A stretch of DNA of 64,000 nucleotides, taken from assembly GCA_016200005.1 (NCBI GenBank), contig JACQFP010000020.1, forward strand, positions 114,280 to 178,279. Reading direction: 5' to 3'. Both the position numbers and the translations under genes were made by a program. The stretch is from Verrucomicrobiota bacterium. GTDB taxonomy: Bacteria > Verrucomicrobiota > Verrucomicrobiia > Limisphaerales > PALSA-1396. Shown here in pieces: positions 50,951 to 60,185 of this stretch (the stretch's first letter is position 1; each line of letters starts with the position of its first letter). The notes below the pieces were generated by a model, which was not told the origin of the DNA, made no database searches, and worked only from the letters and a program-made list of their open reading frames with translations.

Positions 50951-51005
50951 GCCGGCAGATAAATTTCCAGTGGCCTTTCCGGTTTCCTTCTGCTAACTCA
51001 AAGCC

Positions 51006-52292
51006 ATGAACAAGCGCCACCAATTCACCCGCCGCAGCTTTCTCAAAACTTCCATCGCCTCCTTCACGACGCTGACCGTCCTTCCGCGCTACGTTCTGGG
51101 CGGTCCAGGATTCACTCCGCCCAGTGAAGTGCTGACCCGCGCGGTCATCGGCACCGGCGGCATGGGCATGGGCCACGTCAAGTCCATCAACACCGCCTGC
51201 AAACTGCTCGCCGTTTGCGACGTGGACGAAAAACATCTTCAAACTGCGCTTACGGCGGCAGGCCCTGACGTGAAGGGTTACAAGGATTTCCGCGAGGTCC
51301 TTGCCCGCAAGGACATCGACATCGTTCACATTCCGACCCCGCCGCACTGGCACGCGCTGATTTCCATCGCCGCCGCCAAAGCCGGAAAGGACATCTGGTG
51401 CGAGAAGCCCATGAGCCGGACCATCGCCGAAGGTGAAGCCGTGAAGGCGGCGATCGCCAAGTACAAACGCATTTTCCGGCTCAATACGTGGTTCCGATTT
51501 GAAGGCAACTTCTACGGCATGGGCATTCCAGTCAAACCGATCAAGAAGTTGGTGCTCGCGGGACTTCTGGGTTGGCCGCTCAAAGTCACGGTGGGTGGTC
51601 CGACCGGTTTCGATTGGAAACAGAATCAATGGTGCGGTCGCACCGATCTTACTCCGCAACCGGTGCCGCCCGAGCTCGATTACGATTTCTGGCTCGGCCC
51701 GGCCCCCAAGAAACCCTATCATCCGCACCGCGTCCACCAGACCTTCCGTGGCTATTGGGATTACGACGGCGGCGGGCTGGGCGACATGGGTCAGCATTAC
51801 CTCGACCCGATCCAATACATCCTTGGCAAGGATGACGAGAGTCCGGTGAAAGTCGAAGCTGATACCGGTCCGCAAGACGCCGACGCCGTTCTTCCCTGGC
51901 GCAAGATTTCGCTGAAGTATGCCGACGGCTGTGAAATTCTCCTCGACGGGGAAAACAAAGAGACCAGCGCCGCGTTCATTGCCGGCCCGAAAGGCAAACT
52001 CTCCAAGGACTTCGAGTCCGACATTCCCGACCTCGCGACCAAGCTCCGCGAACTGCCGGACCCGGAGCCGCAGCTCACCGATTTTGTGCAAGCGGTCAAG
52101 ACGCGAAAGAAATTCGCTCTCAACGAAATCAACGGACATCGCTCCTGCACCTTGATCAATCTCGCCAAGATCGCCGTCGAAACTGGTCGTCCACTGCGCT
52201 TCAACTCCAAGACCCAGCGCTTCATCGAGGACGCGAAAGCCAACGCCTACATTCAGCAGCCCATGCGCTCGCCGTGGAAGATCAAGGTCTGA
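51006..52292 (+). CDS. Tat-exported Gfo/Idh/MocA family oxidoreductase
   Basis: The 428-residue protein has a twin-arginine signal (TRRSFLKTSIASFTTLTVL), a Rossmann domain with VIGTGGMGMGHVKS, and CEKPMSRTIAEGEAVKAA. The C-terminal domain has FRGYWDYDGGGLGDMGQHYLDPIQ. It acts on a sugar or cyclitol in the periplasm, with NAD(P) as cofactor. It is related to, but clearly distinct from, the copy at 39543. Confidence 0.93.
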   Translation: MNKRHQFTRRSFLKTSIASFTTLTVLPRYVLGGPGFTPPSEVLTRAVIGTGGMGMGHVKSINTACKLLAVCDVDEKHLQTALTAAGPDVKGYKDFREVLARKDIDIVHIPTPPHWHALISIAAAKAGKDIWCEKPMSRTIAEGEAVKAAIAKYKRIFRLNTWFRFEGNFYGMGIPVKPIKKLVLAGLLGWPLKVTVGGPTGFDWKQNQWCGRTDLTPQPVPPELDYDFWLGPAPKKPYHPHRVHQTFRGYWDYDGGGLGDMGQHYLDPIQYILGKDDESPVKVEADTGPQDADAVLPWRKISLKYADGCEILLDGENKETSAAFIAGPKGKLSKDFESDIPDLATKLRELPDPEPQLTDFVQAVKTRKKFALNEINGHRSCTLINLAKIAVETGRPLRFNSKTQRFIEDAKANAYIQQPMRSPWKIKV

Positions 52293-52293
52293 A

Positions 52294-52405
52294 GCGTAGC
52301 GCAGGCGTCCACGCCTGCGAGTTCTGGCTGCGTCTCGCGGCCAAACCCCAGTTCACGGGGCGCGGACACCCCGCGAACCCGCAGCCGAGGACGGCTGCGC
52401 TACGC
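52294..52405. repeat. inverted repeat after the oxidoreductase gene
   Basis: The left arm gcgtagcgcaggcgtccacg and the right arm gcagccgaggacggctgcgc with tacgc pair over about 17 positions, starting 1 base after the oxidoreductase stop. It could act as a bidirectional barrier to transcription or be a mobile REP element. Confidence 0.65.
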
Positions 52406-52497
52406 GCACAGGGGCATTGCCGGGATGCGCCGTCGTGCCGGGTGGTCGCCATTCCTTTTGACAGCCGTGATTTTCTCAGAAATATTATCGGGCGGCT

Positions 52498-52552
52498 GCC
52501 AAAGCAGCTCAGGGGTAGAGCAGCCCCGACGTCGGATGTCGGGGTTGGTCGG
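52498..52552 (+). repeat. partial tRNA copy with palindromic anticodon arm (5' half)
   Basis: The sequence gccaaagcagctcaggggta with gagcag copies the acceptor strand and D-arm of the tRNA-Met that follows, including 8 bases upstream (gggcggct). The anticodon arm is replaced by a palindrome (52524-52544) with arms CCCCGACGT and ATGTCGGGG around CGG. It ends after ttggtcggg, before the T-arm, so it cannot be a functional tRNA. Confidence 0.7.
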
Positions 52553-52617
52553 GTAAGAAGAACCTGACTGTTTTTCCATTGATCAATGCTAGCGCGTGAA
52601 TAGTTTTTCGGGCGGCT

Positions 52618-52692
<75 letters not shown>

Positions 52693-52702
52693 TCCAACCA
52701 CG

Positions 52703-52945
52703 ATGGCTGCGACCCTTTATATGCTTCGATCATGAACTGGCCGTTACTATTACGGTTCGACGACAGACCTTGCCAGACGACTCGAACAACACGCACGCGG
52801 GCACACCGCCACCGCTGCCAAAGATGGACCGTGGCAACTCGCCGCCAGTCGTGAGTTTGAATTCCTCGATGAAGCACGCCAGCAGGAAAGAATCTTCAAG
52901 CGTTGGAAGAATCCGCAACGTGCGCTGGCATGGTTTCAGCGGTAG
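52703..52945 (+). pseudogene. GIY-YIG nuclease domain gene with an in-frame TGA
   Basis: Starting from ATG 52703, 10 bases after the tRNA, the frame reads MAATLYMLRS, a TGA at codon 11, then TGRYYYGSTTDLARRLEQH, WQLAASREFEF, and ERIFKRWKNPQRALAWFQR before a TAG at 52943. It keeps the GIY-YIG pattern (YML, YYG, Arg and His of the core, Glu in QERIFKRWK). Apart from the TGA it is intact, so it is a recent pseudogene or a sequence error. Its stop lies in the D-arm copy of the next partial tRNA. Confidence 0.75.
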
Positions 52946-53005
52946 AGCAGCCCCGACATCGGATGTCGGGGTTGGTCGGGGGTTCAATTCCCTCCTCTGG
53001 CACCA
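52938..53005 (+). repeat. partial tRNA copy with palindromic anticodon arm (3' half)
   Basis: It starts as agcggtagagcag, overlapping the GIY-YIG stop, has a palindrome (52951-52971, arms CCCCGACAT and ATGTCGGGG around CGG) in place of the anticodon arm, then the variable loop, T-arm and acceptor 3' strand identical to tRNA-Met, ending in CCA. There is no 5' acceptor strand. Confidence 0.7.
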
Positions 53006-53032
53006 CTTCAAAATCCTTTCGCCAGCCGCAAT

Positions 53033-54583
53033 CTACTTCTTCGGTGCCGTGACCATGGGGAAGTCGTCCGTCCGGAACGGTGACGCGGGCAGCCCATCCT
53101 TGTTCCAGAGATTGACGACGGGAAAGTCCGACCAGCCGTAGCGCACGGCGACAGGGTGGAGGACTGAGGGACTGCTTACCACCACTCTGTTGCCTTCAAT
53201 TTCTGCCTTCGCCCACACGAACTTTTTGTCCTCGCCGCATACGGCGAATCCTTTCAACTCGCCATCGCGCGCTTCCAGTCCGCTGCCGACATGACTAAAG
53301 CTGAGGATGATCTTATCGCCTCTCACTTTCATGTTTTGATAGAGGGGGCCGGAATATTCCACCTTTTCGCGATGGGCAATGCCGCGCGCCGCGAGCGCCA
53401 GCCGCGCGCCAACCGGCGCCTTCTTGGTGGGATGAATGTCATCCTTGTCACCCACATCCGTGATCACGGCCATTCCGACTTTGGGCAAGACCTTGGTGGC
53501 GATGCCTTGCGCCTCCCGCAATTCCGCCCAGTCACTTTCCACTGGTTTCTCGGTGATTTGTTCCAGCGTGCGCTTCTTGCCCTTGTCCCACGGCGCGATT
53601 TGCACCGCGAGGAATGTGAAATCACCCTGCCCCCAATCCCGCCGCCAGTTGCGAATCATGTCGGCGAACAAAGTCCGATATTCATGGGCGCGACCGGCGT
53701 TGGACTCGCCCTGATACCAGATCGCGCCCTCGATGGCGTAGGGAATCAACGGCGCGATCATGCCGTTGTAAAGCTCGGTCGGCCTCCAATACGGCGGGGT
53801 GGGAGGTTTCCTGGTCTGGGTCTGGCCCTGTTTTTTCAACTCGTCGCTTTCCTGAATGAACTTTGCCACCGCGGCCTCATGCTTTTTCATGTCGGCGCGG
53901 TATTTGTCGAGGATGTCCTTTTTGTAGTCGGGATTGGCGGAAAGAACTTTCTCGCTCATCCAGACTTCCGCCGGTGAACCGCCCCAAGATGTGTGAATCA
54001 AACCGACAGGCACGTTTCGCGCCTTCTGCAGATCGCGGCCGAAATAATACGCGACGGCGGAGAACCCCGGCGTGGTTTGCGGGTTGCATTCGACCCAACT
54101 GGATTTGACATCGCTCACTGGCTCGTTGGCCTTCAACTTCGGCACGGTGAACAGATGAATGTTTGGATTGGCGGAGGCGGCGATGTCCGCCTGCGATTCA
54201 AAAGACGATTTCAACGGGAACTCCATGTTCGACTGGCCGCTGCAAATCCACACTTCGCCCACAAGCACATTCTTCAACTCAATCTTGTTCTTCCCGGAAA
54301 TCGTGAGCGTGTCCGGGCCACCAGCCTTGAGGTTGGTGAGTTTGACCATCCATTTGCCGTCCTTGGCTTTGGCTTTGGCTGTTTGGCCGCGAAAACTCAC
54401 GGTGACTTCTTCGCCGTCATCCGCCCAGCCCCAGATGGGCACGCGCATCCCTTGCTGCAAGACGGCGTTGTCGGTGAAGAGCGCGGGCAATCGGACATCT
54501 GCCCGAACGCTTGGCGTGGGGAGAAGTGTGAGAGTCAGAACGACCGAAAGAAAAACCACGGTGGATTTTATTTTTTGGATCAT
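53033..54583 (-). CDS. secreted sialate O-acetylesterase-like SGNH hydrolase
   Basis: The ATG at 54583 (MIQKIKSTVVFLSVVL) starts a signal peptide. The mature 490-residue protein has VWICSGQSNMEFPL (block with nucleophile Ser), HTSWGGSPAEVWM, WYQGESNAGRAHEY, and DDIHPTKKAP with the catalytic Asp-x-x-His. These are the SGNH features of sialate O-acetylesterases, which in Verrucomicrobia deacetylate glycans. It is exported. It stands alone in the operon direction. Confidence 0.92.
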   Translation of the reverse strand: MIQKIKSTVVFLSVVLTLTLLPTPSVRADVRLPALFTDNAVLQQGMRVPIWGWADDGEEVTVSFRGQTAKAKAKDGKWMVKLTNLKAGGPDTLTISGKNKIELKNVLVGEVWICSGQSNMEFPLKSSFESQADIAASANPNIHLFTVPKLKANEPVSDVKSSWVECNPQTTPGFSAVAYYFGRDLQKARNVPVGLIHTSWGGSPAEVWMSEKVLSANPDYKKDILDKYRADMKKHEAAVAKFIQESDELKKQGQTQTRKPPTPPYWRPTELYNGMIAPLIPYAIEGAIWYQGESNAGRAHEYRTLFADMIRNWRRDWGQGDFTFLAVQIAPWDKGKKRTLEQITEKPVESDWAELREAQGIATKVLPKVGMAVITDVGDKDDIHPTKKAPVGARLALAARGIAHREKVEYSGPLYQNMKVRGDKIILSFSHVGSGLEARDGELKGFAVCGEDKKFVWAKAEIEGNRVVVSSPSVLHPVAVRYGWSDFPVVNLWNKDGLPASPFRTDDFPMVTAPKK

Positions 54584-54740
54584 GGGCAGTAATGCAACCG
54601 AACTTATCGCCGGCGTCAATGACAAAACCGAAGGACTGGCTCTTCAGGCGGTGCTATCCCGCGTCATCTACAAACTGTGAATGAGACCTGGGCGGTTCGG
54701 ATCCCTTCACCCGGCCTTCGGCCACCCGCTTCATGACCTC

Positions 54741-54810
54741 GTAGCAGCGGACGTGAGTCCGCTCCATCTGAACTCGCTGGAAGTCAGAGCCGACTCACGT
54801 CGGCTGCTAC
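54741..54810. repeat. dispersed inverted repeat (GTAGC..ACGTGAGTC family), copy 2
   Basis: The arms gtagcagcggacgtgagtc and gactcacgtcggctgctac differ from perfect complementarity by one base and surround 32 bases. The first copy is at 44841-44975. Confidence 0.8.
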
Positions 54811-54812
54811 GG

Positions 54813-54884
54813 CCAGCCCCTCTTTGGAAAGGAACGGCGCACGGTGGATTATTCCCCTCTTGGGAGGGGACAGGGGTGGGTTGG
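54813..54884. repeat. dispersed CCCCTC/GAGGGG repeat, copy 2
   Basis: cagcccctctttggaaagga, cgcacggtggattattcccc and tcttgggaggggacaggggt closely match the copy at 31467-31545. The two copies lie 23 kb apart. Confidence 0.75.
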
Positions 54885-54975
54885 GTTGGCAGCAAGTTGC
54901 AGTCGCTTGCGCACTGAACACAATTAGAGAATCAGACCGGTTGTCAGAATAAATCTCGGGATAGAAATGGGCAAA

Positions 54976-55037
54976 CCCCTCACCCGGCCTTCGGCCACCC
55001 TCTCCCGATCGGATGGAGAGAGGGAAAGGGTGAGGGG
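54976..55037. repeat. CCCCTCACCC inverted repeat
   Basis: The outer arms CCCCTCACCC and GGGTGAGGGG are perfect; the inner ccctctccc and ggagagaggg extend the stem. It lies 35 bases after the LptF/G-family gene's stop. Confidence 0.8.
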
Positions 55038-55071
55038 CAATCCGGAAATTAATTTTGGTAGTCACTATGGA

Positions 55072-56160
55072 TCAACCACCGCGATTCGTCCGCCAGAGCA
55101 ACACCATGCCAATGGCTTGAAAAATAAAATTGGGCAGCCAGACAATCAGGTATGGCCCCCACTCCGGCTTGGTGGCCAGCGCGTCTCCCAGAATCGTGAA
55201 GCCATAATAAACCACCACCAGGATCAGCGCGAGGGCAACGCCGATGCTCGTTTCGCGGCGGTGCGCGCGAATCGCCAGCGGAATGCCGACCAGCGTGAAA
55301 CTCAGACAGGCGAATGAAAAAGAGACTTTCGAGTTGATCTCGGTGAGCACCGGTGTGGCATCGATGCCCTTTTGTTCCCAAGCCAGTCGCTCGTTTTGCA
55401 ACTGGAAGAAAGTCATGTCGCTGAGGTGCGGCTTTCTTACTTTGGGCGGCTTGAATTCGAGCGGTATGGATACCTCTCCGCCGGTCGCGTCGGTGTGCCA
55501 TTTCCCGTCTGAATCAATCGTGGCGCCGCGAGCATTGAACAAATTCAGAATCAACTGTTTGTCATCGCCACGCAAAATCTTGCCACGTTCAGCATGGGTT
55601 CTGGTTTTGACCTTTTCGTCTTTGTCCAGTTCATACACGAAAACATCCGTCAATTCTCCTCCCTTATTCTTGCTGACATAAAAATTGTAGCCGGGAAAAT
55701 CCTTCACCAACCGTCCCTCCGGCATGAGGACGTTCGACATCTCGAGGATCAAACTGTAGATCAATTTGTGATACGCGGCGCGACTCTGCGGCGCGATCTG
55801 CAAATTCATGAGCGCGCTGACGACGCACAGCGCCACGCTCAACAGCAGGATCGGTGTGCTCAGCGCCAACAAACTGATGCCGCTGGCCCGCACCGCCGTC
55901 AGTTCCTGGTCCGCGCTGAACCGGCCGAACGTCAGCAGCGTGGCCGTCAACATCCCCATCGGCAGCGCAAAAACCAGCACGTACGGCAGCAGCAGGCCGA
56001 TCGCCTCCAACACGATGCTCAACGGTGCCTGGCGGTTGACCAGCAGGGTGAGGATTTCCCGCAGCACATTGGTGAGCAACAGCACGAAGGCAAACACCGC
56101 CACCGTCAGCACCAACGAAGTCAGCACCTGCCGCGTCAGATAAAAATGCAATGTCTTCAT
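55072..56160 (-). CDS. LptF/LptG family permease
   Basis: The 362-residue protein has six predicted membrane helices: three in the first 110 residues (VLTSLVLTVAVFAFVLLLTNV, IVLEAIGLLLPYVLVFALPMG, LLALSTPILLLSVALCVV) and three after residue 270, flanking a periplasmic beta-jellyroll-like domain (YVSKNKGGELTDVFVYEL). This is the YjgP/YjgQ layout that, with LptB, extracts lipopolysaccharide from the inner membrane. Only one member of the pair lies in the window. The cupin gene starts upstream on the same strand. Confidence 0.92.
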   Translation of the reverse strand: MKTLHFYLTRQVLTSLVLTVAVFAFVLLLTNVLREILTLLVNRQAPLSIVLEAIGLLLPYVLVFALPMGMLTATLLTFGRFSADQELTAVRASGISLLALSTPILLLSVALCVVSALMNLQIAPQSRAAYHKLIYSLILEMSNVLMPEGRLVKDFPGYNFYVSKNKGGELTDVFVYELDKDEKVKTRTHAERGKILRGDDKQLILNLFNARGATIDSDGKWHTDATGGEVSIPLEFKPPKVRKPHLSDMTFFQLQNERLAWEQKGIDATPVLTEINSKVSFSFACLSFTLVGIPLAIRAHRRETSIGVALALILVVVYYGFTILGDALATKPEWGPYLIVWLPNFIFQAIGMVLLWRTNRGG

Positions 56161-56184
56161 GCCGGCGTGCGGAGATTCGCGGGC

Positions 56185-56601
56185 TTATCCGCGCAATGAT
56201 TTCCACGGCTCCTGGTCGCCGACCTCCACCGTGGGCGGCTCGGCGCTTTTGGCGGGCGAGAGGATGGCCAGAAAGTCGAGCACCTCGCTGCCGATGTTGT
56301 AAGTGCCGTGCACCACGCCCGCCGGCAGATAAAGCGAGTCGCCCGCGCGCATGATGCGCTTTTCCTTTTCCACCCATTGTTCGGCCGTGCCGGAAAGCAT
56401 GTAGAGAATTTCCTCCATCTGCGGATGATAATGAAACCGATGCGCCTGACCCGGCTGCAAGTGCGCGCGGACAAACAACAGGTTCGTGTCCGGCACCATG
56501 CCCGGCTTGAAATACCAATGATGCGTCCGCCCGGGAACTTGCTCGACCTCGGCTTCGTTGAACGAAACAAACCGCCAGCCTGGCTGCGAAGTATTCGGCA
56601 T
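56185..56601 (-). CDS. cupin-domain protein
   Basis: The ATG at 56601 (MPNTSQPGWRFVSF) gives 138 residues. Cupin motif 1 is HRFHYHPQMEEILYMLSG (two His and Glu for metal) and motif 2 is RAGDSLYLPAGVVHGTYN. A single-domain cupin of this size binds a metal and may be a sugar isomerase or dioxygenase-like enzyme or a sensor. It lies 24 bases upstream of the LptF/G gene and may share its transcript. Confidence 0.9.
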   Translation of the reverse strand: MPNTSQPGWRFVSFNEAEVEQVPGRTHHWYFKPGMVPDTNLLFVRAHLQPGQAHRFHYHPQMEEILYMLSGTAEQWVEKEKRIMRAGDSLYLPAGVVHGTYNIGSEVLDFLAILSPAKSAEPPTVEVGDQEPWKSLRG

Positions 56602-56700
56602 GGCTGAAGGTTTTAGATGAAGAAAAGGGGCACGTCGAGTGGCGAATGAGAGTTGCCAAGCCACTGCCAAATTGTAGGTGACCGCTTGGGCGTGATGGAA

Positions 56701-56825
56701 CTACTTCGGCGTGGTACGCAAGCGATTGCGGTCGGTGCCTTTGAGGAAGGTCGGTTCGCGGCGGGCGCCACCATTCATGACGTGATAGATCGCGCGGGAT
56801 ACTCGACTCGGATTTTGCGAGCCAT
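56701..56825 (-). pseudogene. 5' fragment of a REP-associated tyrosine (Y1) transposase
   Basis: From ATG 56825 it reads MARKIRVEYP, then, one base shifted, AIYHVMNGGARREPTFLKG, the characteristic start of RAYT/Y1 transposases; a TAG follows at 56701. Both a frameshift and a truncation are present, so it is inactive. Such enzymes move REP palindromes, which are abundant here. Confidence 0.7.
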
Positions 56826-57378
56826 GCACCGAGCTTGCGTCGGCGTGGCGCTTTGTCAATCGCCAGACTGTTGTTTCTGCGGGACTGACCCCCTTTCGGA
56901 GGGAAACGACAAATCTTTCAGAAAATCTTAGCTACATCGCTGACTTCCTGAGTTCCAGATTCAGATCAAACTCTCTCTGGCTTATTTCCAAACGATGCTT
57001 TAGACATTGCCTGTCTCGGAACCGGGAACTTTCAAGATTCACATTCCCAGGTCAGCGCGCGACTCAGGATTTTCGTTGGCTGGGAACGTCCTGAAACTTT
57101 TTTCTCAGCTCGAAAACTTTGATTACACCTCTGGCAGGCGGTAGGGGTTTTCACGCAAGCCCGGCGTATCGTGCTGAGCAACCTGACGCCAGGGACGAGC
57201 TATAACATTCAGCCCCACGCCGTCGGCGGGAGCACTGCCTACAGCGATTGGAGCGATCCGGTTTCGCACATGGCGATGTAAGGCGAGTCCGATTCGAGAG
57301 CAAACCAACACGAGCGGGGCTGAAGAGTCCTCGCTTTCTTTTTGCAGCGCGGTGCAGAACCGCCACCGCAACGCTCGG
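56826..57378. other. intergenic stretch with an FN3-type gene remnant
   Basis: This 553-base gap contains the coding remnant at 57165-57281 and otherwise AT-richer sequence without a supported gene. Between 56930 and 57120 no motif, repeat or terminator is evident. Confidence 0.45.
57165..57281 (+). pseudogene. C-terminal remnant of a fibronectin type III-containing gene
   Basis: The frame reads RIVLSNLTPGTSYNIQPHAV, then STAYSDWSDPVSHMAM and a TAA. LTPGTSYNI-x-(V/P)-x-A is a typical FN3 strand-loop motif. No start or upstream domain survives; the frame is open only a short way 5' of 57165. Confidence 0.45.
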
Positions 57379-58080
57379 TCAGCTCGCCGGACGCGATGGC
57401 CGGATTGACATGGCAATCAGCCATTGGGCCGCGTAATAAGTGCCCAGCACCAGAGTCGGCGACAGATTTACACCGGGTCGAAACCGGTCAAGTCCGAGCA
57501 TGGTATCGGACATGACGAACAGTGCGGCGCCAACGGCAGCGGCCCAGGCGCCGGGAACGCTCAAGCTCAACGCCCGACTCGTAGCCTGGCCCGCCATCGC
57601 CAGGATGAATATCGTGTAAAGGACGACGGGAATCCGCAGGGCGGCGGGAATTCCGGGCCATTGGAGCAGGAGCATGGGCACACCGACCAGGAACCAGACG
57701 AGAAATACCAGCGGCCGTTTGCCAAACCGAACATCGGAGGTGAACGCCACCAGATAAGCAATGTGGGCGACCAGAAAACTCAACAGCCCGGCCAGGAACA
57801 AATTGCCGGGCAACATGAGGAAGACGTCACCAGCAAGCGAGAAAGCAAGGCCGGTGACGATCGCCCATTTGTAGCGCGCCAACCCCGGCCCCGGAGCGAT
57901 CAATGCCAGAAGGAGAATCAGCCCTGTGCTCAGCGGCTTGAATAAATACACCACCCAACGGCTTGCGGAATGCGTCTCATGTCCCCAAATGGCGACCGCA
58001 CTTGACCCAAGTATGGCAATGGTCAGGAGTACAACCCTCGTTGGCATATCAGGAACTTCACTGTCGATTTCAGGGTTCAC
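57379..58080 (-). CDS. YhhN-family lysoplasmalogenase-like membrane protein
   Basis: The 233-residue protein begins with GTG 58080, whose GTGA overlaps the pseudopilin stop; ATG 58047 ([13 protein letters not shown]) is an alternative. It has about eight membrane helices ([49 protein letters not shown]) with the conserved [10 protein letters not shown] and HIAYLVAF motifs of the YhhN/TMEM86 family, whose animal members hydrolyse lysoplasmalogens. The bacterial role is uncertain. Confidence 0.88.
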   Translation of the reverse strand: MNPEIDSEVPDMPTRVVLLTIAILGSSAVAIWGHETHSASRWVVYLFKPLSTGLILLLALIAPGPGLARYKWAIVTGLAFSLAGDVFLMLPGNLFLAGLLSFLVAHIAYLVAFTSDVRFGKRPLVFLVWFLVGVPMLLLQWPGIPAALRIPVVLYTIFILAMAGQATSRALSLSVPGAWAAAVGAALFVMSDTMLGLDRFRPGVNLSPTLVLGTYYAAQWLIAMSIRPSRPAS

Positions 58081-58823
58081 TCAACCCAAGTCCAACTCCA
58101 CGGCCAGGGGTAAACCCAAAGCGGGTTGGGGTAGGTGTTGCCCGGGGAACGGAGAAATTTGCTTTGTGGAAACCATTCGGCATGGCCGTCACTGAACGAT
58201 TGGTTGTGGCCATCCGGCGTGCCCAGTGTGCCCTGCGGTCCATGGTTGGAGGCCCAGCGCTTCTCGCTGTCAATCACCAGTGTGTGGTCAGAGGTCAGAG
58301 GGCCGACCCGGTCGGTCGATTTGGACGGCGAATTCTTTCCTTTGAAAAAGTTACCGGACAAACCGGTCAGCACGACAAAGTGATCGATGTGAAACAATCC
58401 TTCATCAAGAAAAAACCTTGGCAGGTCGGGGCGCGCCGGACATTTCCACACGGTCAGCGGTTTGTCGTCGGCCACTTTTGTGCCTGTTGTGAACCTGGCG
58501 CTCGCCAGGCCGTAGGAGACCAGCACGATTGCTTGATTGCTGCTCATGACGTAAAGCGGTCCGGCGGGTGGAGGGTACCGGGTGGTCTTGTCGGCGGTGG
58601 GAAAAATGCCTTTGTAATCGTCGGCGTACATCAGGAACGCGACGGCCTGATTCTTGATGTTGGACAGACAGGAAGTGCGGATGGCTTTTGCCTTGGCTTT
58701 GCTCAACGCCGGCAACAGCAAGCCCGCGAGAATGGCAATGATCGCAATGACGACGAGGAGTTCAATCAGTGTGAACGCTTTCTTCCACTTTCGCTCGCAA
58801 TGAGAGAAAGCAATCGAATTCAT
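58077..58823 (-). CDS. prepilin-type N-methylated pseudopilin (verrucomicrobial type)
   Basis: The 248-residue protein has the class III signal [20 protein letters not shown], with cleavage before F and Glu at +5. The globular part has [21 protein letters not shown], and near the C-terminus [16 protein letters not shown], the H-x-x-F-x-DGH pattern of this group. Such pseudopilins form surface fibres or secretion pistons and are multicopy in PVC bacteria. Its stop overlaps the start of the YhhN gene. Confidence 0.92.
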   Translation of the reverse strand: MNSIAFSHCERKWKKAFTLIELLVVIAIIAILAGLLLPALSKAKAKAIRTSCLSNIKNQAVAFLMYADDYKGIFPTADKTTRYPPPAGPLYVMSSNQAIVLVSYGLASARFTTGTKVADDKPLTVWKCPARPDLPRFFLDEGLFHIDHFVVLTGLSGNFFKGKNSPSKSTDRVGPLTSDHTLVIDSEKRWASNHGPQGTLGTPDGHNQSFSDGHAEWFPQSKFLRSPGNTYPNPLWVYPWPWSWTWVE

Positions 58824-58824
58824 G

Positions 58825-60156
58825 TTACCTCTTCGCCTCCGAGTTCTTCATCCGATAAAGCTTTGAAGCGGTGCGGATGATCAAACTGTCCCGCGCAATC
58901 GCCGGCGTGGCCATGCACATTTCGCCGAGACTGTTCCTGCCAATCAACTTGTATTCCGGGCCGGCTTGAAAAACGAAGGTGTCGCCATCTTCGCTGAGGC
59001 AAAAGATTTTATCGTCATAGGCCCACGGCGAAGCGGTGAATCCGGAGTTACCATCCGGATTGATCCGTTGCTTGTCGTAAATCTGTTTGCCGGTCTTCGC
59101 ATCACGACAGTTCAGAAATCCGAAATCAAACAGCACGTAAAGGTAATCGCCATAGACCAGCGGCGAGGGATTGTACGGCGCGGCGGTTTTTTCGGACCAC
59201 GCTATGAATTGATTGCTCGTTTCTCCTTCCTTGAGGCTGATATCGCCCGACGCAGCGGGACGAATCGCAAACACCGGACGATTCTTGTCGCCGACATAAC
59301 CGGAACAAACATAGAGCAAGCCGGATTTTGCGAACGGAGTGGGGATGACGATGGACGACATACCACCAAATTCCCAAAGCAGCTTGCCGTCGAGATCGTA
59401 AGAACGGACCTTGGAGCGGCCGGGCACGATCAACTCCGTGCGCTTCTCGTTTTCCCAGACAAACGGCGTGGCCCAGTTGCTCTTCTCTTCTCGTTCAACA
59501 CGCCACAGTTGCTCGCCGGTTTTCTTGTTCAACGCGACGAGGAACGATTTCTCCTCGTTGTCATTGACGATGAACAGCCGGTCCTTGTGCAGCACTGGCG
59601 AAGCGGCCGTGCCCCAGCCGTGCGCGGTTTTGAAATGCCCCCATTTTTGCGACCACACTTCCTTGCCGTTCAGGTCGAGACAAAAGAGGCCGAGGTTGCC
59701 AAAGTAGGCATAGACGCGTTCGCCGTCGGTCACCGGCGTTTCCGAGGCGTAAGTGTTTTTCAGATGAACAGAAGTGCTGGGCGAACCTGCGTGCACTTGT
59801 TTCTCCCACACCTTCTTTCCGCTCTGCCAGTCGAAGCAATAGACCATCCAATGATGGAGGTTTGTGGATGGCGTTGGTCGCTCTCCGCCGAAATAAAGTC
59901 CCTTCTTCGGTTGCTCAACCTGGCCATCTTTGATGACCGACGTAAGAAAAATCTTGTCACCCCAAACGATGGGCGACGACCAACCCCAGCCGGGAACGCT
60001 TGCGCTCCACGCGACGTTCTGATTCGTGCTCCAAGTCGTTGGCAGGTTCTTGGTGTCGGCCACGCCGAGCGATCGTTCACCGCGGAATTGCGGCCAGTTG
60101 TTTTGAGCGAGAGCGGTTGTAACGGCCAACAGTCCGAGCGCGAGTATTTTTTTCAT
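58825..60156 (-). CDS. PQQ-like beta-propeller protein (secreted), copy 4
   Basis: The ATG at 60156 ([17 protein letters not shown]) starts a signal peptide followed by [14 protein letters not shown]. Blades show [47 protein letters not shown] and [15 protein letters not shown]. It is in line with the SMP-30 gene upstream (about 30 bases) and the pseudopilin gene downstream (1 base), so an operon is likely. Confidence 0.9.
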   Translation of the reverse strand: MKKILALGLLAVTTALAQNNWPQFRGERSLGVADTKNLPTTWSTNQNVAWSASVPGWGWSSPIVWGDKIFLTSVIKDGQVEQPKKGLYFGGERPTPSTNLHHWMVYCFDWQSGKKVWEKQVHAGSPSTSVHLKNTYASETPVTDGERVYAYFGNLGLFCLDLNGKEVWSQKWGHFKTAHGWGTAASPVLHKDRLFIVNDNEEKSFLVALNKKTGEQLWRVEREEKSNWATPFVWENEKRTELIVPGRSKVRSYDLDGKLLWEFGGMSSIVIPTPFAKSGLLYVCSGYVGDKNRPVFAIRPAASGDISLKEGETSNQFIAWSEKTAAPYNPSPLVYGDYLYVLFDFGFLNCRDAKTGKQIYDKQRINPDGNSGFTASPWAYDDKIFCLSEDGDTFVFQAGPEYKLIGRNSLGEMCMATPAIARDSLIIRTASKLYRMKNSEAKR

Positions 60157-60185
60157 TTTGAATGAACCTTGCCGCGGTGGGGTGA

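Larger units (their letters stand above)
54584..55071. other. repeat-filled intergenic region
   Basis: This 488-base gap holds three repeat families one after another (54741-54810, 54813-54884, 54976-55037) and a loose extra copy near 54703-54725 of the cacccggccttcggccaccc word. No gene is supported. Confidence 0.6.

Noticed and set aside
56653..56931. Plus-strand frame of 92 residues
   Set aside because: It is the shadow of the transposase remnant on the minus strand and has no motif.
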